In this document: positions 21,207 through 33,472 of the stretch, piece after piece
How positions within the stretch are numbered: the stretch's first letter is position 1
Layout of the letters: every line of letters begins with the position of its first letter
Origin: Mallotus nudiflorus
Taxonomy: Eukaryota > Streptophyta > Magnoliopsida > Malpighiales > Euphorbiaceae
Assembly (NCBI GenBank): GCA_947683625.1
Contig: CANTUR010000193.1
Span: 1,984,001-2,048,000, forward strand
Direction of reading: 5' to 3'
DNA length: 64,000 nt
Position numbers and translations under genes: made by a program
The notes under the pieces: generated by a model
The model's input: the letters and a program-made list of their open reading frames with translations, nothing else
The model's database searches: none
Told to the model about the DNA's origin: nothing

Positions 21207-22938
21207 TATCATACCTTAAATTTGACTGTCCCTAAAAAGGCGCAATGATGAAATAAGTCCCCGAGATGACTAGAGTCTACTCATTTATAACACCGTTGAA
21301 GTGTGAAACCTTAAAACACTTAATCGACCACACCAGTGTGCAAAATCGATCACCAAGCCATTAAGTTATCCTCCAACCTTACGAAATATGAATTATTAGA
21401 ATAATAAAAGGTTTTATTTCAAGAAAACTCCTCTCAAAATATTCAGCTTGTGGGCTGGTGTGCATTTCATTAGACTGGGACTGAAAAACTTTGACAAAAA
21501 AAACTTTGAAAACACATCCAGAAGGCTCTAAAACCTCTAGAAGTGGTGTTAGAATGGCCTAACACAACCCAAGGATCAGCGTGTATTGCTTAAAAGTATG
21601 CATAAACACCCCTAAGTGTCATATGCTAAAATCAAGGCCAAATTTAGCAAAATAGACTATGGAAACACCCCTAGCATCGAAGTGTGCATGAAAATGCACA
21701 TGTGCACACATGGCCACATGCCAAGTGCATGACCATGCACACTTGGTGTGGCCACACATAAAACCCTTATTATATGTGAGTGACTATGCCTACACCACCC
21801 CATTCTACACTTTTTTTTCCTTTAAATAGACCTATATACACCCCATTTTCAAGGGTTGAGCAAGTAGAAACACATATACACTTAAAAATCAATATGATCG
21901 AAGGCACTTGAAACCCCTTTCTATATAGTTTTTGCTCTCCCACAGCCTTTCCCTTAGGTTGTTAGATCCCTTTTCCACCAAACCAAGTCTCATCTTTGTC
22001 AAAGCATGCTTCAAAGGTATACAATCTAGTATCATTTTGTTGTCATTTTAAACCTTTTGATGAGGAAAGCTTGATAATCTCTCGAAGCTAAAGCTTCAAA
22101 GCTCATACAAGCTTAGTCAAGTCTAACGACCACATAATTATTTTAGCATGTTTATTTTATCCCATTGCATTTTATTTTATTGTTACCATAATTTGGGAAT
22201 GCTATTGTGCTTGTGTGATGAGACTAGCAAAATTCCATGCAACGTGAATAATATATTATTAATTATGTTCATTTCATATCATCATTTTGCATTCTCTATT
22301 TTCAAAATCATAAAATACCACCAGAAATACGAATACAATGAAAGTCTAGTGATGACCTCATGCATCCTTTATATTATCATCATACATCATCATAGCATAA
22401 ATAATCACTGCAAGCAAGCATATCATCCAATTATTCATGAAATTGAGCAAGCCATGTGAATGGTCATGTTATCTTTGCATATCGATCATATTAGATTTAC
22501 TTTTTCACAATCTTTAATTTTTCATATGTATTATATCAAGAAAGCAATGTAATAAGACTTTCAGCTATATTATCTTATACTATCTTATGTGTTATGTGAA
22601 TGCTATATAAACTATCACTATTAAAACTAGGGTGTTTCAATAGCTATGTATTGAATATCATATAATGAGAAATAGTCAAAAAGTATATGCAATCCCTCAA
22701 AACTTGAAAATCTCTACTAGAGACAATACTCATTGAATGACCCGATGTTGTCCCTTTTCTTTTCCTAATTTTCTAAAAATTGGGTGGCAACTCCAAAAAA
22801 TTAAAAGCGTCTTGTCCCTCAGAGACCAATCACTTGTCCCAGTTCAATAAATTTGGCATGTCCCTCAAAAACAAAAAGGCCCACTACACTATCTAATAAA
22901 GTACAAAAAAAATAAAACTAGAAGATCACTAACACAAA
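21207..22938 (+). repeat. 3' LTR of Tat element A
   Basis: Starts TATCATACC after the PPT and ends near ..CACTAACACAAA, followed by the target duplication CATAT (22939-22943). Aligns with 5364-5936 + 9210-10488, with 37340-39189 (reverse) and with 57151-59642. A deletion near 21660 removes about 50 bp relative to the 5' LTR. Confidence 0.85.
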
Positions 22939-24147
22939 CATATATTTTTTTACTTAGTTGTACTTCTCTTTATATGGTAACATCTTCTTACTAAAGTAGT
23001 GGACCATGTGTTCTACTTTTGTTTCTCCCTCATGGGCTAACATTGCACTAATTGTATTCCCTTTGATGGACAAATAAAGGGTTGGAGGCATCCCTAGTTT
23101 AGGTGGCCTTAGAACCAAGGGGTTGGCTAGGTAGCTTTTGATCTTGTCAAATGCTAGTTGACATTATTCATTCCATTCAACTAAATGATCTTTTCTAAGT
23201 AGCATGAGGATCAGTTCACACACTATTGTCAACTTAGCGATGAATCAACTGATGAACTATAGTTTCCCTAGAAACCCTTTAATTTCTTTCTCTATTTTGG
23301 GCATTGGCATCTCTTTGATGGCTTTTTCTTTGTCTAGATCCATTTCAATCATGTTCTAACTAAAAACATGCCCCAACATCTTTCTTGAAGTAACCCTAAA
23401 TATGCATTTTTTCAAATTTAATGTGAGATTATACTTTTTGACCCTTTTAAGGAACTTTTTGAGATTAGAGGGGTGTTCTTCCCTAGTTCTTGACTTGACC
23501 ATCATGTTGTCAATGTAGACATCCACTTATTAATGTATCATGAACATTGTAGTTACCATCCTTTAATAGGTTACCCCTGCATTCTTTAATCCAAAAGGCA
23601 TTACTCTGTAGCAGTAAGTACCCCATTATGTTATGAAAGTTGTCTTTGCTTTGTCGATAATGGCCACTAGGATCTTATTGTACCTAGAGAATCCATCCAT
23701 AAAGGAGTATATTGCACATATGGGGGCACTGTCAATCAGTATGGCTATGTGGGGTAAAGGGAAGTCATCCTTCGAGCAGGCCTTATTAAGATCTCTATAG
23801 TCGATATAGTTTCTAACCCTTCTATCTTTCTTCAGTACTGGCACCACATTTGCTAACCATTTTGGATAGTCTACTACCTCCAGGAATTTTTCCTTGATAT
23901 GTTTCTTGATGTCCACTTACACTAGTTGGGCCCATTCTAGTATGAGTCTTCTCAGTTTCTACTTTACCAATTTGCACCCTTCTTTAGTAAGAATGAAGTG
24001 TTGAGCAATGTCTCTATCAATACCAAGCATATCGTCATATGTCCAAGCAAATTCTTTTGAATTTTTTATTAATATTTTTTCAATTTTTCTCCTCTCTTCA
24101 GGGGTAACATCTTTTGAAATATGCAAAATGCGTGGTTCAAATTCCAT
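22939..24147 (-). pseudogene. pol: reverse transcriptase and RNase H start of element C
   Basis: Collinear with A's RT. Blocks: EFAWTYDDM before RT, WLANVVPVLKKDRRVRNYID, YRDLNKACSKDDFPLPHI, YSFMDGFSRYNKI, WGTYCYRVMPFGLKN, then the catalytic box YIDNMMVKSR, where the second Asp of YIDD is Asn (codon 23506-23508). The RNase H start reads PPKLGMPPTLYLSI and GETKVEHMVHYFSKKM and stops at 22944 where element A entered; it resumes at 5363. Few stops compared with A. Confidence 0.88.
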
Positions 24148-24162
24148 TCCAATGTTAAATGA

Positions 24163-24540
24163 TTAAGTGCATATGGAATGAGTATCAAATATGCTAATGT
24201 TTTGATAAATGCAATGCACACAACCATCAGGAAAGACATCAAACAAGTAAGCAAAATCAAATTTCATTACATTAACTTTAGAGTTTATTACATCATCATT
24301 TTCAAACAAAGAAAAAGCACAAAGATCGTTATCAGTAATGTCTTTAGACAGGATGTCATCAATGCTAGATTCAAGGATGACAGTAATATGGGCATGATTG
24401 ATAGCTTCACTCTCATATTCTATTTTCAAGTTTTTCATCAGCTCATAGATTTCATTCTCGATGATCATGTATAGTAAGTAATTCTCCTTGAGGGTGTCAT
24501 TGATGATCTCGAACCTAGGTTTCTTGATTCCATTGCTCAT
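24163..24540 (-). pseudogene. pol: pre-RT linker of Tat pol (element C)
   Basis: A 125-codon open stretch, PRFEIINDTLKENYLLYMII through YLFDVFPDGCVHC, which is retained between protease and RT in both A and C. Acidic and charged, no catalytic motif. It marks the downstream side of the deletion in A. Confidence 0.65.
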
Positions 24541-25330
24541 CCATTCCTCATCTTATCCTTGATAGACTTATGTTGAACTTTCAGCCACAAAAGAGGTTGA
24601 TTTCTTAGCCTTGATATCCTTTTCAGGATCATACCCTAGACCATTTTTGTTGGTCTATCCTCAAAAGTCATGGAATTTTATGACTCAAATGTTTCCTCCT
24701 CCTAATCATGTTCCAAGCAGATATTGCATCTTCTTCATTATAGTAACAACTTTAGGATTGACATGACCATCACTTATCATAGAAACCTGGAATCCTAGCG
24801 GAACCATATTTAGACAGGTAGTAATATTGCTCATTTCAGTAGGGATGGTAATGACCTTTCCATTCAAAAGGAACTTGATCTTCTAATGCATAGTGGAAGG
24901 TATGCCACCAAATGGGTGGAACCAAGGTCTTCCTAGTAGTAGGGCAAAAGTTAAAGGGATGTCTAGGATGGTAAATTCTATTACTGATTCGATATCCCCC
25001 ACTATAATTACCACTTTGAAATTGTCGATGACCGGCTTCTTTGAATCATCGTAGGCTCATATGAGCACATTGGATTCTTCCAACTTTTTGACATTCATCC
25101 GAAACTTATGTAGCAACCCTAGGAGATAAACATTAATGGAAGACCCATCATCTACCATAACACATATGGCCTTCTTAGTCCTGACAATTGCTTATATAAT
25201 GAGAGGACAATTGTGGATCCTTCCCTCAAGGGGTAAATTTTTGTCTAAAAAGGTGATTGCATTGGAAGGAGCTTTCATTAGAGAGGCTATCATCTCACCA
25301 GGTGAGGCATCAATGGAAATCTTTGCTTAA
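24541..25330 (-). pseudogene. pol: aspartic protease of element C
   Basis: Cleaves the Gag-Pol polyprotein. Active-site region VMVDDGSSINVYL (about 25160-25125; family V-D-x-G-S-S/A), then LLHKFRMNVKKLEESN, VIDNFKVVIIVGD, and the conserved end LLLGRPWFHPFGGIPS (about 24935-24890). Scattered stops (after LII and VLI). Absent from A. Confidence 0.8.
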
Positions 25331-27414
25331 TCTAGTGCTCTGACTAGGGCATCTCTATGCTTCTTGGAGGCCATGAGTAAGTCCCATATACTAGCTTGTG
25401 CCTAAGTTTTCTTAAGTTGCTTAAGGATAGTGTCTTCCTATTTGATTGGAGCTTGATCCTTTGCTACTTCTTTCTCCTTAGAGGGTTCCTTTTCTTTCTC
25501 AAAAGGTTGATATACCTACCTGCTATGAGTTACATGATTAACTGCTAGTGATAGCTTCTTAGCTACTTATTTAACTACTTTTGTACTACTATTCTAGTCC
25601 TAGACAATGATTTCAGGATCATCAAAGTCATACGATATGTCTATCCCAATGATTTATAGGTTTTGAAACTGAATAGTACTAACCATCCCATCTTCATTGT
25701 CAAATTCTTCTCCCCATCCTGAGGGTACTATATCTTCTAAGAGTGTGTGGGTACCAGGAGGTGTTATGTACTTGACTTTATAGTTGAACTTCCTAGATGG
25801 TTAGCCTAGTAAATCCTATATCCATGGTTATTGCTAAAATTTTTATTTGTGTTTGCTTCTTGTGAGTAAGGGTAATCAACCACTTCAACATTCATAGGGA
25901 GAGGCATCAGAATGTATTCAAAAGTAAAAGGGCATTACTCATCTTCACTAGAATCATAAGGCTTAAGAATGGGATTTGAGGGTTTTTCCTCTAAGGGCTT
26001 ATCTCGGGTTTTTTGTATGGCTTGGATTGATTTTCTAACAAGGTCTTCTAGTAGATTAAAGGAGATCATATTGATGGTTGGTGGAGGCATATTTTAATAG
26101 TTTAGGAGAGTACTAGTCTTGATACTAGGTCATTTTTCTAGGTCATTAATTTTTCCAAAGTTAATGAGGTCTTAGATTGCATTTTTTAGAGTTCTAAATG
26201 TATTAGTGGTGTGGCTAGACATCTGGTGAAAGTGACAGAGCAAGTTTTGGTTAATATGAGGTGGTAATAGGTTTGGAAGAGGCCTAGGCTCTTATGGCTA
26301 TATGAGGTTCTTTGTTGAAGCCTCTAAAATACTTTGGATAGTGGGAAGTTAAAGTTTAAGAATTTTCTTAGTGGTCTAATGGAATTGATAGATGGTAAGC
26401 TGTGGGTGTTGGGTTGGATCATGTTTATTTTTATGGCTTGGGTGAAGGTGTTTTAGGTGTTTAGTTGGGTATTATAGTGAAAAGTGTTTCTGGCTTGCTG
26501 AGGTTCCTCATCCTTAATTTTGATCCCAGCCTAATGGAGAGCTCTAAAGTCAGGATAATGAGCAAAGATCATCTATTTTATGAAGTTTGGTAGTGACCCT
26601 TTGATTATCTATTTGTTCATCCTGGAGAGGACAGTTTCTTATATTAACTGTCGTTGCTCACAATATAGTGACATTATTAAAGAAAGCTTCACCGGGTTTC
26701 TGCCTTGTGGTCTTAAGGTCCCTTCGAGTGGTGTTTAACTAATTTTTGTATTCATACTGCTTAATAAACTTATGAGTTAGCAGTAGCCAATCATTTTCTA
26801 TTTCATCTTCAAGGTCAAAGAACCATGCCCTCAATCCTTCCTCTAGTGATGTGAATAAAAATCAAACAATTTGTGATTTTGTAAGATTTATAGATTTGTG
26901 GCATGCATGAAGGTAGCATATTGCCTTAGATGGACCCCCAGATCCCCTGTTCCATCAAACTTGGCAAAGTTCGCTAGCTTAAAATCATTTGGAAGTGGTT
27001 TATCTATAAATAGTGCCAGGTTAGTAAAGCTTATGGAGCCATGAGTTCCCTTGTCTTTAAAGACGAATTCCAACTGAGCCATCCTATTCGCCAATAGTTT
27101 GACCTCCCCTATAACATTAGGCTTGGTCATGTCAGTAATTTTTACAGCTTTTGGTGCATTCTTGAGATCTTGGTAGTAGCCATTATCATCAACAGCTTGA
27201 ATTGCAGTATAAGAATTCCCTTTGCCTTATCTACCCTAAGGTAAACAGATCTAGATGCTTCATTTAGTGGTGTGCTATTCTAATCTCAAGCACTTTTGTC
27301 ATTGATTTAGGCTTAGGGGATTTCAGTTATGGTGCCATCAATGAGCAACTTTTGGATCCCCTTTTTCAGTTTGTCTTTGAATTGCTAATAGGAGGTATCT
27401 TCTTTGTCACTCAT
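25331..27414 (-). pseudogene. gag: Tat gag of element C
   Basis: Starts at ATG 27414 (MSDKEDTSY). N-terminal block VIGEVKLLANRMAQLEFVFK, then LANFAKFDGTGDLGVHLRQY and the capsid core EEGLRAWFFDL, THKFIKQYEYKN, TTRRDLKTTRQK (family TRRDLExxKQ). The zinc-finger-like segment CHFHQMSSHT with TLKNAIQDLINFGKI lies near 26240-26130; its final Cys is Phe. C-terminal tail is charged (LEEKPSNPILKPYDSSEDE). Many stops in 26100-26880. Confidence 0.8.
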
Positions 27415-28110
27415 GCTTGAATGTCATATTCATGTACATTTATTGGGGTTAGCTAAATGAATGATGCATGACGTGTTCCTACAAAAGAAAATGGTGAGCA
27501 TGTATGCATGGACTGGATGCAAAATCCTAAAATGAAAATGATTAAACCTGTAAGAAATAATGGTTAGTATGTGCTATCTACATGTATGCGATGCATGCAT
27601 GATTAAAGCAGGTTATTTTTCTTTTGCAGTGAATAAACTAATCACAAGCAAGCTCTTGCTTGTAACCTTATTTCTCCACAAGGTCATTCACTCTCTTTCC
27701 TAGGTGGGTTTTGAACCTATAGTCATCGGGGGACTATGGTTCCACTCTTGGGACTAGGTTGTTTCAATTTATGTTAGTCAGAACCAAAGGGTAAACTGAG
27801 GAACGACACTCAAATGCACTTAAGGTAATCATATGATGTCAATGTGATGGTCAATTGTCAGGCTTCAAATGATGTCTAAAGCCCATATATGCCCGTATGC
27901 ATAGGACCAAGGTCAATTAAAGGGAGTCTGAGTTCTTGCCCCCACATCGATATTTAATATGTTTACCATGAGTCATAAGAGTATCATTTGATAGTTTATG
28001 GTTGACTTTAATAACATAAAGGTCGACAATCTAGTGGGGTTCCTAACCCATTCATTTGATCTAATAAGGATAAATGGATGACATCTCATAGGTTCCATTA
28101 TCGAGGGATG
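27415..28110 (-). other. leader of element C, gag-proximal piece
   Basis: Non-coding, collinear with A 11110-11819. Ends at 28110 where copia G is inserted; the other piece is 36667-37317. Confidence 0.75.
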
Positions 28111-29605
28111 TGTTAGTGATACGCACTAGGTTAATCATGTATGACCATGTTTTGACTTTATCATTTTTTTTAATAAAGAGGCATTTTTCATTATCATTTT
28201 GTGTTATGATAGTTACTAGAATAGTCAATTCCTACTAAAGTCATCAAGTATGTGACTTCATAGTAAAACCCTTAGATTAAATATGAGTTCTATTCAAATT
28301 ATCCCTAGTCATAACAATATGTTATGGCTAGTATGACGTTGATTGATGATTATGTTTTACTAATCATGAATATGAGATATTAAATCAACTCATAGGTACT
28401 TATTTGGGAAACAATGTACTGGATTGACCCATTATGAGAATACTACATAGATAATTTTCTTAAGTAATTCTCATTACAATAATATTGATTTAGTCCTTTG
28501 ACATTGAAATCATCATGGATTTCTACATAACTATTATATATTTTGACACAATATAACATTCTCTTTAATAGGATATTAAATAGAGTATTGTTGGTTATGA
28601 AATGAGTTATGTGAGGAATGTGAGTGATTGAGAAGGAAATTTGTCCCTCATTTACTCTAAGTAAGATATCTATTGGCCCCTTAATAAGATATACTAAGGA
28701 AAATGCATGGCCATGCTAAAGTGAATTGATAAAGAGTTATCATTCTTAGTCTACTTAGAGTCAAGAAATAATATGATTGAATTATACAAGGATGATATAA
28801 ACTATGCCTTATATTTAATCAAGATATCATGTGATAAAGGGATTATAATATTTATTATAAACTAGGTTATGTTAGATTATTGACTTCACATGACTTGGGT
28901 AGTCATAATGTCTTACTAGAGGCTACTTATGACTTGTAGGCCTAAATAGAGAATTAAGGCCCACTACCAATGTCATGTGAACCTAAGGATCACACACTTA
29001 GAATAAGCCAAAAAACGAATATGTGAGAAGCCCAAATATGCTCTATGGAAATAAATAAATAGTTTATTTATTTAAGGTAAAGGTTATCTTAAATAAATGG
29101 GATATTATATCTGATTTAATTTTAAATAAAATCAGAATAATAATAATTGAGAAATTACCAAAAGTTGTTTTGGTAAGTGAAACCCTAATTAGAGGTCTAT
29201 AAATATATTATATTCTCTAGGGTTTCACTAACTCAATTATTAACCACCAAAATTCATTTTTCTCCTCTTAGAAAAATTAAAACACATAGTGTTTTTATTC
29301 TTGATTTATGAGAAATCAAGAGAAGTGCTAGCACACAAATTTTTCATTTTTAATCAGGGTTGTTCATGTGGATGCTTATAGAGGACGGATTCTTTTAGAG
29401 ACATCTACCAAAATCAAAAGCTCGAGGTAAGGTGTCACCAGAGTGAACCTCCTCTCTACCTTCCAACAGTCTTGCATCTTTTGCATTTATGGTAAGATTT
29501 GAAAACCTAGTTTTAAATCAATCAATCGAATTACTTAGATCCGGGTTAAGGTTTGTGGTTAAAAGTTTTAATTTTTGCTATATTTTTGAATCACAAAACC
29601 CAATA
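28111..29605 (+). repeat. 5' LTR of copia G
   Basis: TGTTAGTGATACGCACTAGG start; the last bases before the PBS are CCAATAG. About 1.5 kb. AATAAA at 28170-28178 area and 35217-35223 in the other copy could act as polyadenylation signal. Confidence 0.9.
29181..29208 (+). promoter_or_regulatory. telo-box and TATA core promoter of copia G LTR
   Basis: AAACCCTA (29181-29188) then TATAAATATA (29199-29208). The 3' LTR repeats the pair (AAACCCTA 36229-36236, TATAAATA 36247-36254) and copia F has it in mirror position (41426-41452). Confidence 0.6.
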
Positions 29606-29606
29606 G

Positions 29607-29619
29607 TGGTATCAAAGCC
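29607..29619 (+). promoter_or_regulatory. primer-binding site of copia G (initiator Met tRNA)
   Basis: TGGTATCAAAGCC; canonical TGGTATCAGAGCC, one G-to-A change. Directly after the LTR. Confidence 0.85.
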
Positions 29620-31147
29620 ACTTGTAATTCAGTTAATTTGATTTTATATATATGTGATATATATGTTTTTGAGTGATTCATTTTTAAAAAGGGTTTTCAA
29701 AAAATTTATCCAAACAGTTTTGTTTTTATGACATCCTCTTAAATCTGTATGAAAACAACAGTAAATATTATTTTGATTAATGTTTATAATTGTTTAATAT
29801 GATTAAATAATAATCAGAATTTTGACTTTCTAGTTTAAATATTCTATTTTTATGAAAAACTACATATGTATATAGATTTTTGTCAAAGGGCGATCTGTTT
29901 AAGAGTTAAATAGATCATGGAGAATAAACTGTTTAAGTGTTAAACAAAATAAATCTGTTTGGAACAAATTAATTATTCTGCAATATAATTAATGAATAAA
30001 TTAGGGTTTATAGTGGCGGCTGTCTAAATGTTAAACATAAAGGAAAACAATATATTTTGAACAAATCAATCAAACAACAATTTGATTGCAAAAAATATTG
30101 TCATTTTAGGGTTTTCGGCAACAACTCAGTCAAAGAGTTAAGGTAAATCATTTACCTTTGGGGGCGTTGCCCCTGAACCCTTGGGGTGCCACTTGGGGCA
30201 CTGCCCCTGGACACCTCTAAAAGCGCTATCCCTAGGACCCCGCAAGGGGCACTGCCCTTTAGCCCCAAATGGATTTGTCACGTAATTTATTTTTCATTAT
30301 AATAATTAAATTAACATGTAATTTGATTTAGTATGTTATATATGTTTATTTTCAAATGCATGGTGCATAGCATGGCCCTTGAACCAATGTAATTGATTTT
30401 TAATTACAACATGTAATGTAAATCAAGACCTAATATGCAAATTCAAGTTAGAGGCCCGTGATGGGGATCACAAGTGGGATCCCAAGGATGACGTCCATGG
30501 TAGAAGATGGTTTAACCTTTGGTCTTCATATTGGCTTATGAAGATCAACTTAGTTATGGGCCATGCTATGTCACATTTATCTTATTATGTTAGTATGTTA
30601 TGCATGTGATGCCATGTATGAGATGCAATACAACAATAACTAAATTAGATAAAAACTATCTAAACCCTCATCTAATATTAAGTGATTAAAATGCCTCCCA
30701 TTAATAAACACTTATCAAGATTTGGATTGCTATATATAGGTTATGCCAAAGCATTGTATATAAAGCCATCTAAAAGCCATCTAAATAAGATAAGATGGAT
30801 AATGGTGATATCCACATGTTTGAATTGGTTTGACTTAACTAGGCTATCAAAACACTTTTGGACTTAGGGCATTTGATAGGATATGTCTGTATATGTGATA
30901 TCCTATAATTATCCAAGAATTACATAAGATGGAATTGGTAAAGTGTTACATACCTAAATAGCCACACTTTAAGTGATAAGCCAATACTTACTTGAAGTAA
31001 GGTGAAATATGGATCTTAGCCCACTAAGAAATTTCAATTGTTGAAATTATTTTGAGGGTTTTATTATTTATGAAAAATTAGTATGAGTTTTCTTATGCCT
31101 CTTTCATAATAAAACTGAACATATTATATATATATTTGTTGTAGATA
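29620..31147 (+). other. leader of copia G with GC-rich hairpin cluster at 30158-30265
   Basis: 1.5 kb without a gene. In an AT-rich setting the block 30158-30265 stands out: GGGGGCGTTGCCCC, GGGGTGCC, GGGGCACTGCCCC, AGCGCTATCCC, GGGGCACTGCCC. These self-complementary words can form several short hairpins. Copia relic H has a reduced version (GCGGCAGTGCC, GCGGCAATGCCCCC, 39685-39730). Confidence 0.6.
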
Positions 31148-31980
31148 ATGACATCAAACACTGCACCTACCATGTCACTGTGATTGATCCTTGAGAAGGA
31201 TAAGCTAAATAGGACTAACTTTCTTGATTGGTACAGAAACTTAAGAATTGTTCTTAGGCAAGAAAGAAAGGAATATATCCTTGATCAACCCATCCTAGAG
31301 GAACTAGTTGCTAGTGCTCCTAGAGAACAAAAGGATGCTTATAGTAAGCATCTCAATGATTTAGTTGATGTCACTTGTCTCATGCTTGGATGCATGGAGT
31401 CTGAGCTTTAAAAGCAACTGATGGAAATGAAGGCTTATACTATGATAGGCCATCTCAAGGAAATGTTCCAAGAGAAAGCTAGAATTGAAGGTTCAATACC
31501 ATCAGGGCATTGCTCTCATGCAAGTTGATTGCTAGCGACTCTATCAGTCCTCATGTTCTCAAGAAGAAAGGTCATCTTGAACACTTGGACAAGCTTGGTC
31601 TCAAGATTGAACAAGAATTGGCTATTGATATCATTCTCCAATCTTTTCCTGAAGCTTATGAAGGTTTCATCATGAATTTCAATATGCATATTATGGACAA
31701 AACTATGTCAAAGTTGCATGGGATGCTTAAAACTGCTAAAAAGAACATCAGGAATTCCACCAAGGATGTTCTAATGGTCATTAAAGGAAAAGGTATAAAA
31801 AAATTTGGAATTGGAAAGGACAAGGGCATGGGTAAGGCTCCCAAAGGCTTTCAGAAGCCAAAACCAAAGCCTAAGCCCAAGTCCATATTCAAAGTTGAAC
31901 CCTAAGCAAAGCCACCAAAGGAGGGAATATGCTTTTTCTACAATGAACTATGTCATTGGAAAAGAAATTACAAGCTATAT
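31148..31980 (+). pseudogene. gag: copia G gag
   Basis: ATG 31148 (MTSNTAPTMSL, then a stop). Copia gag signature: LNRTNFLDWYRNLRIVL, QPILEELVA, VTCLMLGCMESEL, MIGHLKEMFQEKARIE, then after a frame change LKKKGHLEHLDKLGLKI, LAIDIILQSFPEAYEGFIMN and LSKLHGMLKTAKKNI. A basic Lys/Pro-rich stretch follows and a decayed zinc knuckle near 31930-31970 (CFFYNELCHWKRN), with two of the metal ligands replaced. Two frames and two stops are needed to read it. Confidence 0.88.
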
Positions 31981-32400
31981 ATGAATGATCTGAACAAGAA
32001 TAATGGTAATGTGATTACCTCTTCAGATATTCATGTTATACAAATTAATTTATCTACTTCTGATTCTTGGGTATTAGATACTGGATCAGGATCTCACATT
32101 TGTACTAATGTGCAGGGTCTAAAAAGGAGTAGATCATTGACTAGAGGCAAAGTGGACCTACGAGTTGGCAATGGAGCAAGAGTTGCTACTTTAGCTATAG
32201 GGACTTATGAGTTAACTTTGCTTGGTGGACTTGTTTTAAATTTTAGAAAATTGTTATTATGTGCCTACTATGTGTAGGAATATTATTTCTGTTTCTTGTT
32301 TGGACAATAAAGGATTTGAATTTATTATTAAGAATAGTAAATGCAATATTTATCATGATAACATTTTTTATGGATTTGCTCCACGCACTAATGGTCTTTA
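31981..32400 (+). pseudogene. pol: copia G aspartic protease
   Basis: Active site SWVLDTGSGSHIC (32064-32102) is intact, DTGSGSH as usual for copia. Followed by RSLTRGKVDLRVGNGA and LLGGLVLNFRKLLL, then a frameshift near 32260-32277 into VSCLDNKGFEFI. Function would be polyprotein processing. Confidence 0.88.
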
Positions 32401-33472
32401 TGTTCTAAATGTTGAAGACACTAATGAAAAGTCAATCTATAACATTGATACAAAGAAGTTTAAATCTAATGATTTAAACACCACCTATCTTTGGCATTGT
32501 CATTTAGGCCATATAAATGAGAAATGCATTTCAAAGCTTCACCAAAATGGGCTTTTGAATTCATTTGATTGTGAATCATTTGAAACATGTGAGTCTTGTT
32601 TACTATGAAAAATGACTAAAACGCCTTTTACTGGAAAAGGTGAGAAAGCTAATATTTTATTAGGCCTTATACATTCAGATGTATATAGGCCATTAAACTT
32701 AACTACTAGAGGAGTTTTCTAATACTTCATCTCTTTCATAGATGATTTCAGTAGATATGGCTATGTCTATCTAATGAAACATAAATCTGAATCTTTTGAA
32801 AAGATCAAAGTTTTCAAGAATGAAGTATAAAACCAACTTAGTAAAAATATTAAAATACTATGATCTGATCGAGGTGGTGAATATTTAAGCCAAGAATTTG
32901 TAGATCATCTGAGAGATTGTGGGATTATTTCATAATTAACTCCTCCAGGTACACCATAATTAAATAGTGTGTCCAAATGGAGAAATCGGACTTTATTGGA
33001 TATGGTTCGATCAATGATGAGTTAATCTAATCTTCCAATCTCTTTTTGGGGATATGCTTTAGAAACTGTTGCATTCATTTTGAATAAAGTTCTAATAAAG
33101 GTAGTTGAAAAGACACCATATGAGATGTGGATTGGAAAACCTCTCAGTTTGTCTTTTCTCAAGATTTGGGGATGTGATGCTTATATGAAGCATTAAATCT
33201 CAAATAAACTAGCACCAAATCTGATAAATGCCTTTTTGTGGGGATATCCTAAAGAAACTAAAGGATATTATTTTTACAATGCTTCTGAGAACAAAGTGCT
33301 TGTTACTCAAAATGGTGCATTTTTGGAAAGAGAATTTATTTCCAAAGGATCTAATGGGAGCATAGTCTAAATTAAAGAAATTCAAGACCCACAAAATAGC
33401 ATTGTACCAAGTATGGAACCGCAGCTGGATCAATAAATAACTGTTGGACCTGTACAAGTACCATAAGGGCCA
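32401..33472 (+). pseudogene. pol: copia G integrase
   Basis: Pre-integrase/zinc region TTYLWHCHLGHINEKCISKL with CESCLL, then the core: HSDVYRPLNL (first Asp), FISFIDDFSRYGYVYLMK, SDRGGEYLS (second Asp). The catalytic Glu, in family motif NGVSERRNRT, is Lys here (NSVSKWRNRT, codon 32975-32977). C-terminal blocks NKVLIKVVEKTPYEMWIGK, LKIWGCDAY, LIN..WGYPKETKGYYFYN are recognisable. About ten stops, mostly at Gln/Trp. Confidence 0.88.

Larger units (their letters stand above)
5364..22938 (+). mobile_element. Tat-lineage Ty3/gypsy element A with antisense passenger gene
   Basis: Complete by structure: 5' LTR (5364-10488, split by B), tRNA-Arg-type PBS (10492-10510), leader, gag fragment, RT, RNase H, aRH, integrase (to about 15805), a 5.4-kb 3' region with an antisense gene relic and two minisatellites, PPT (21191-21203) and 3' LTR (21207-22938). 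Without B it is about 14.3 kb. It sits inside the RNase H region of element C: 5'-CCATTGC-CATAC is left of it and CATAT right of it, a 5-bp target duplication with one transition, and C's reading continues on both sides. The gag C-terminus and protease are deleted, so A was non-autonomous or died by that deletion. Confidence 0.85.

Noticed and set aside
22148..22459. 103-codon plus-strand frame
   Set aside because: Lies wholly in the 3' LTR of element A; low complexity, no motif, equivalent frames absent in other copies.
28106..28110. GGATG as target duplication of copia G
   Set aside because: The right flank reads ATCAT; comparison with element A's intact leader gives no clean 5-bp duplication.
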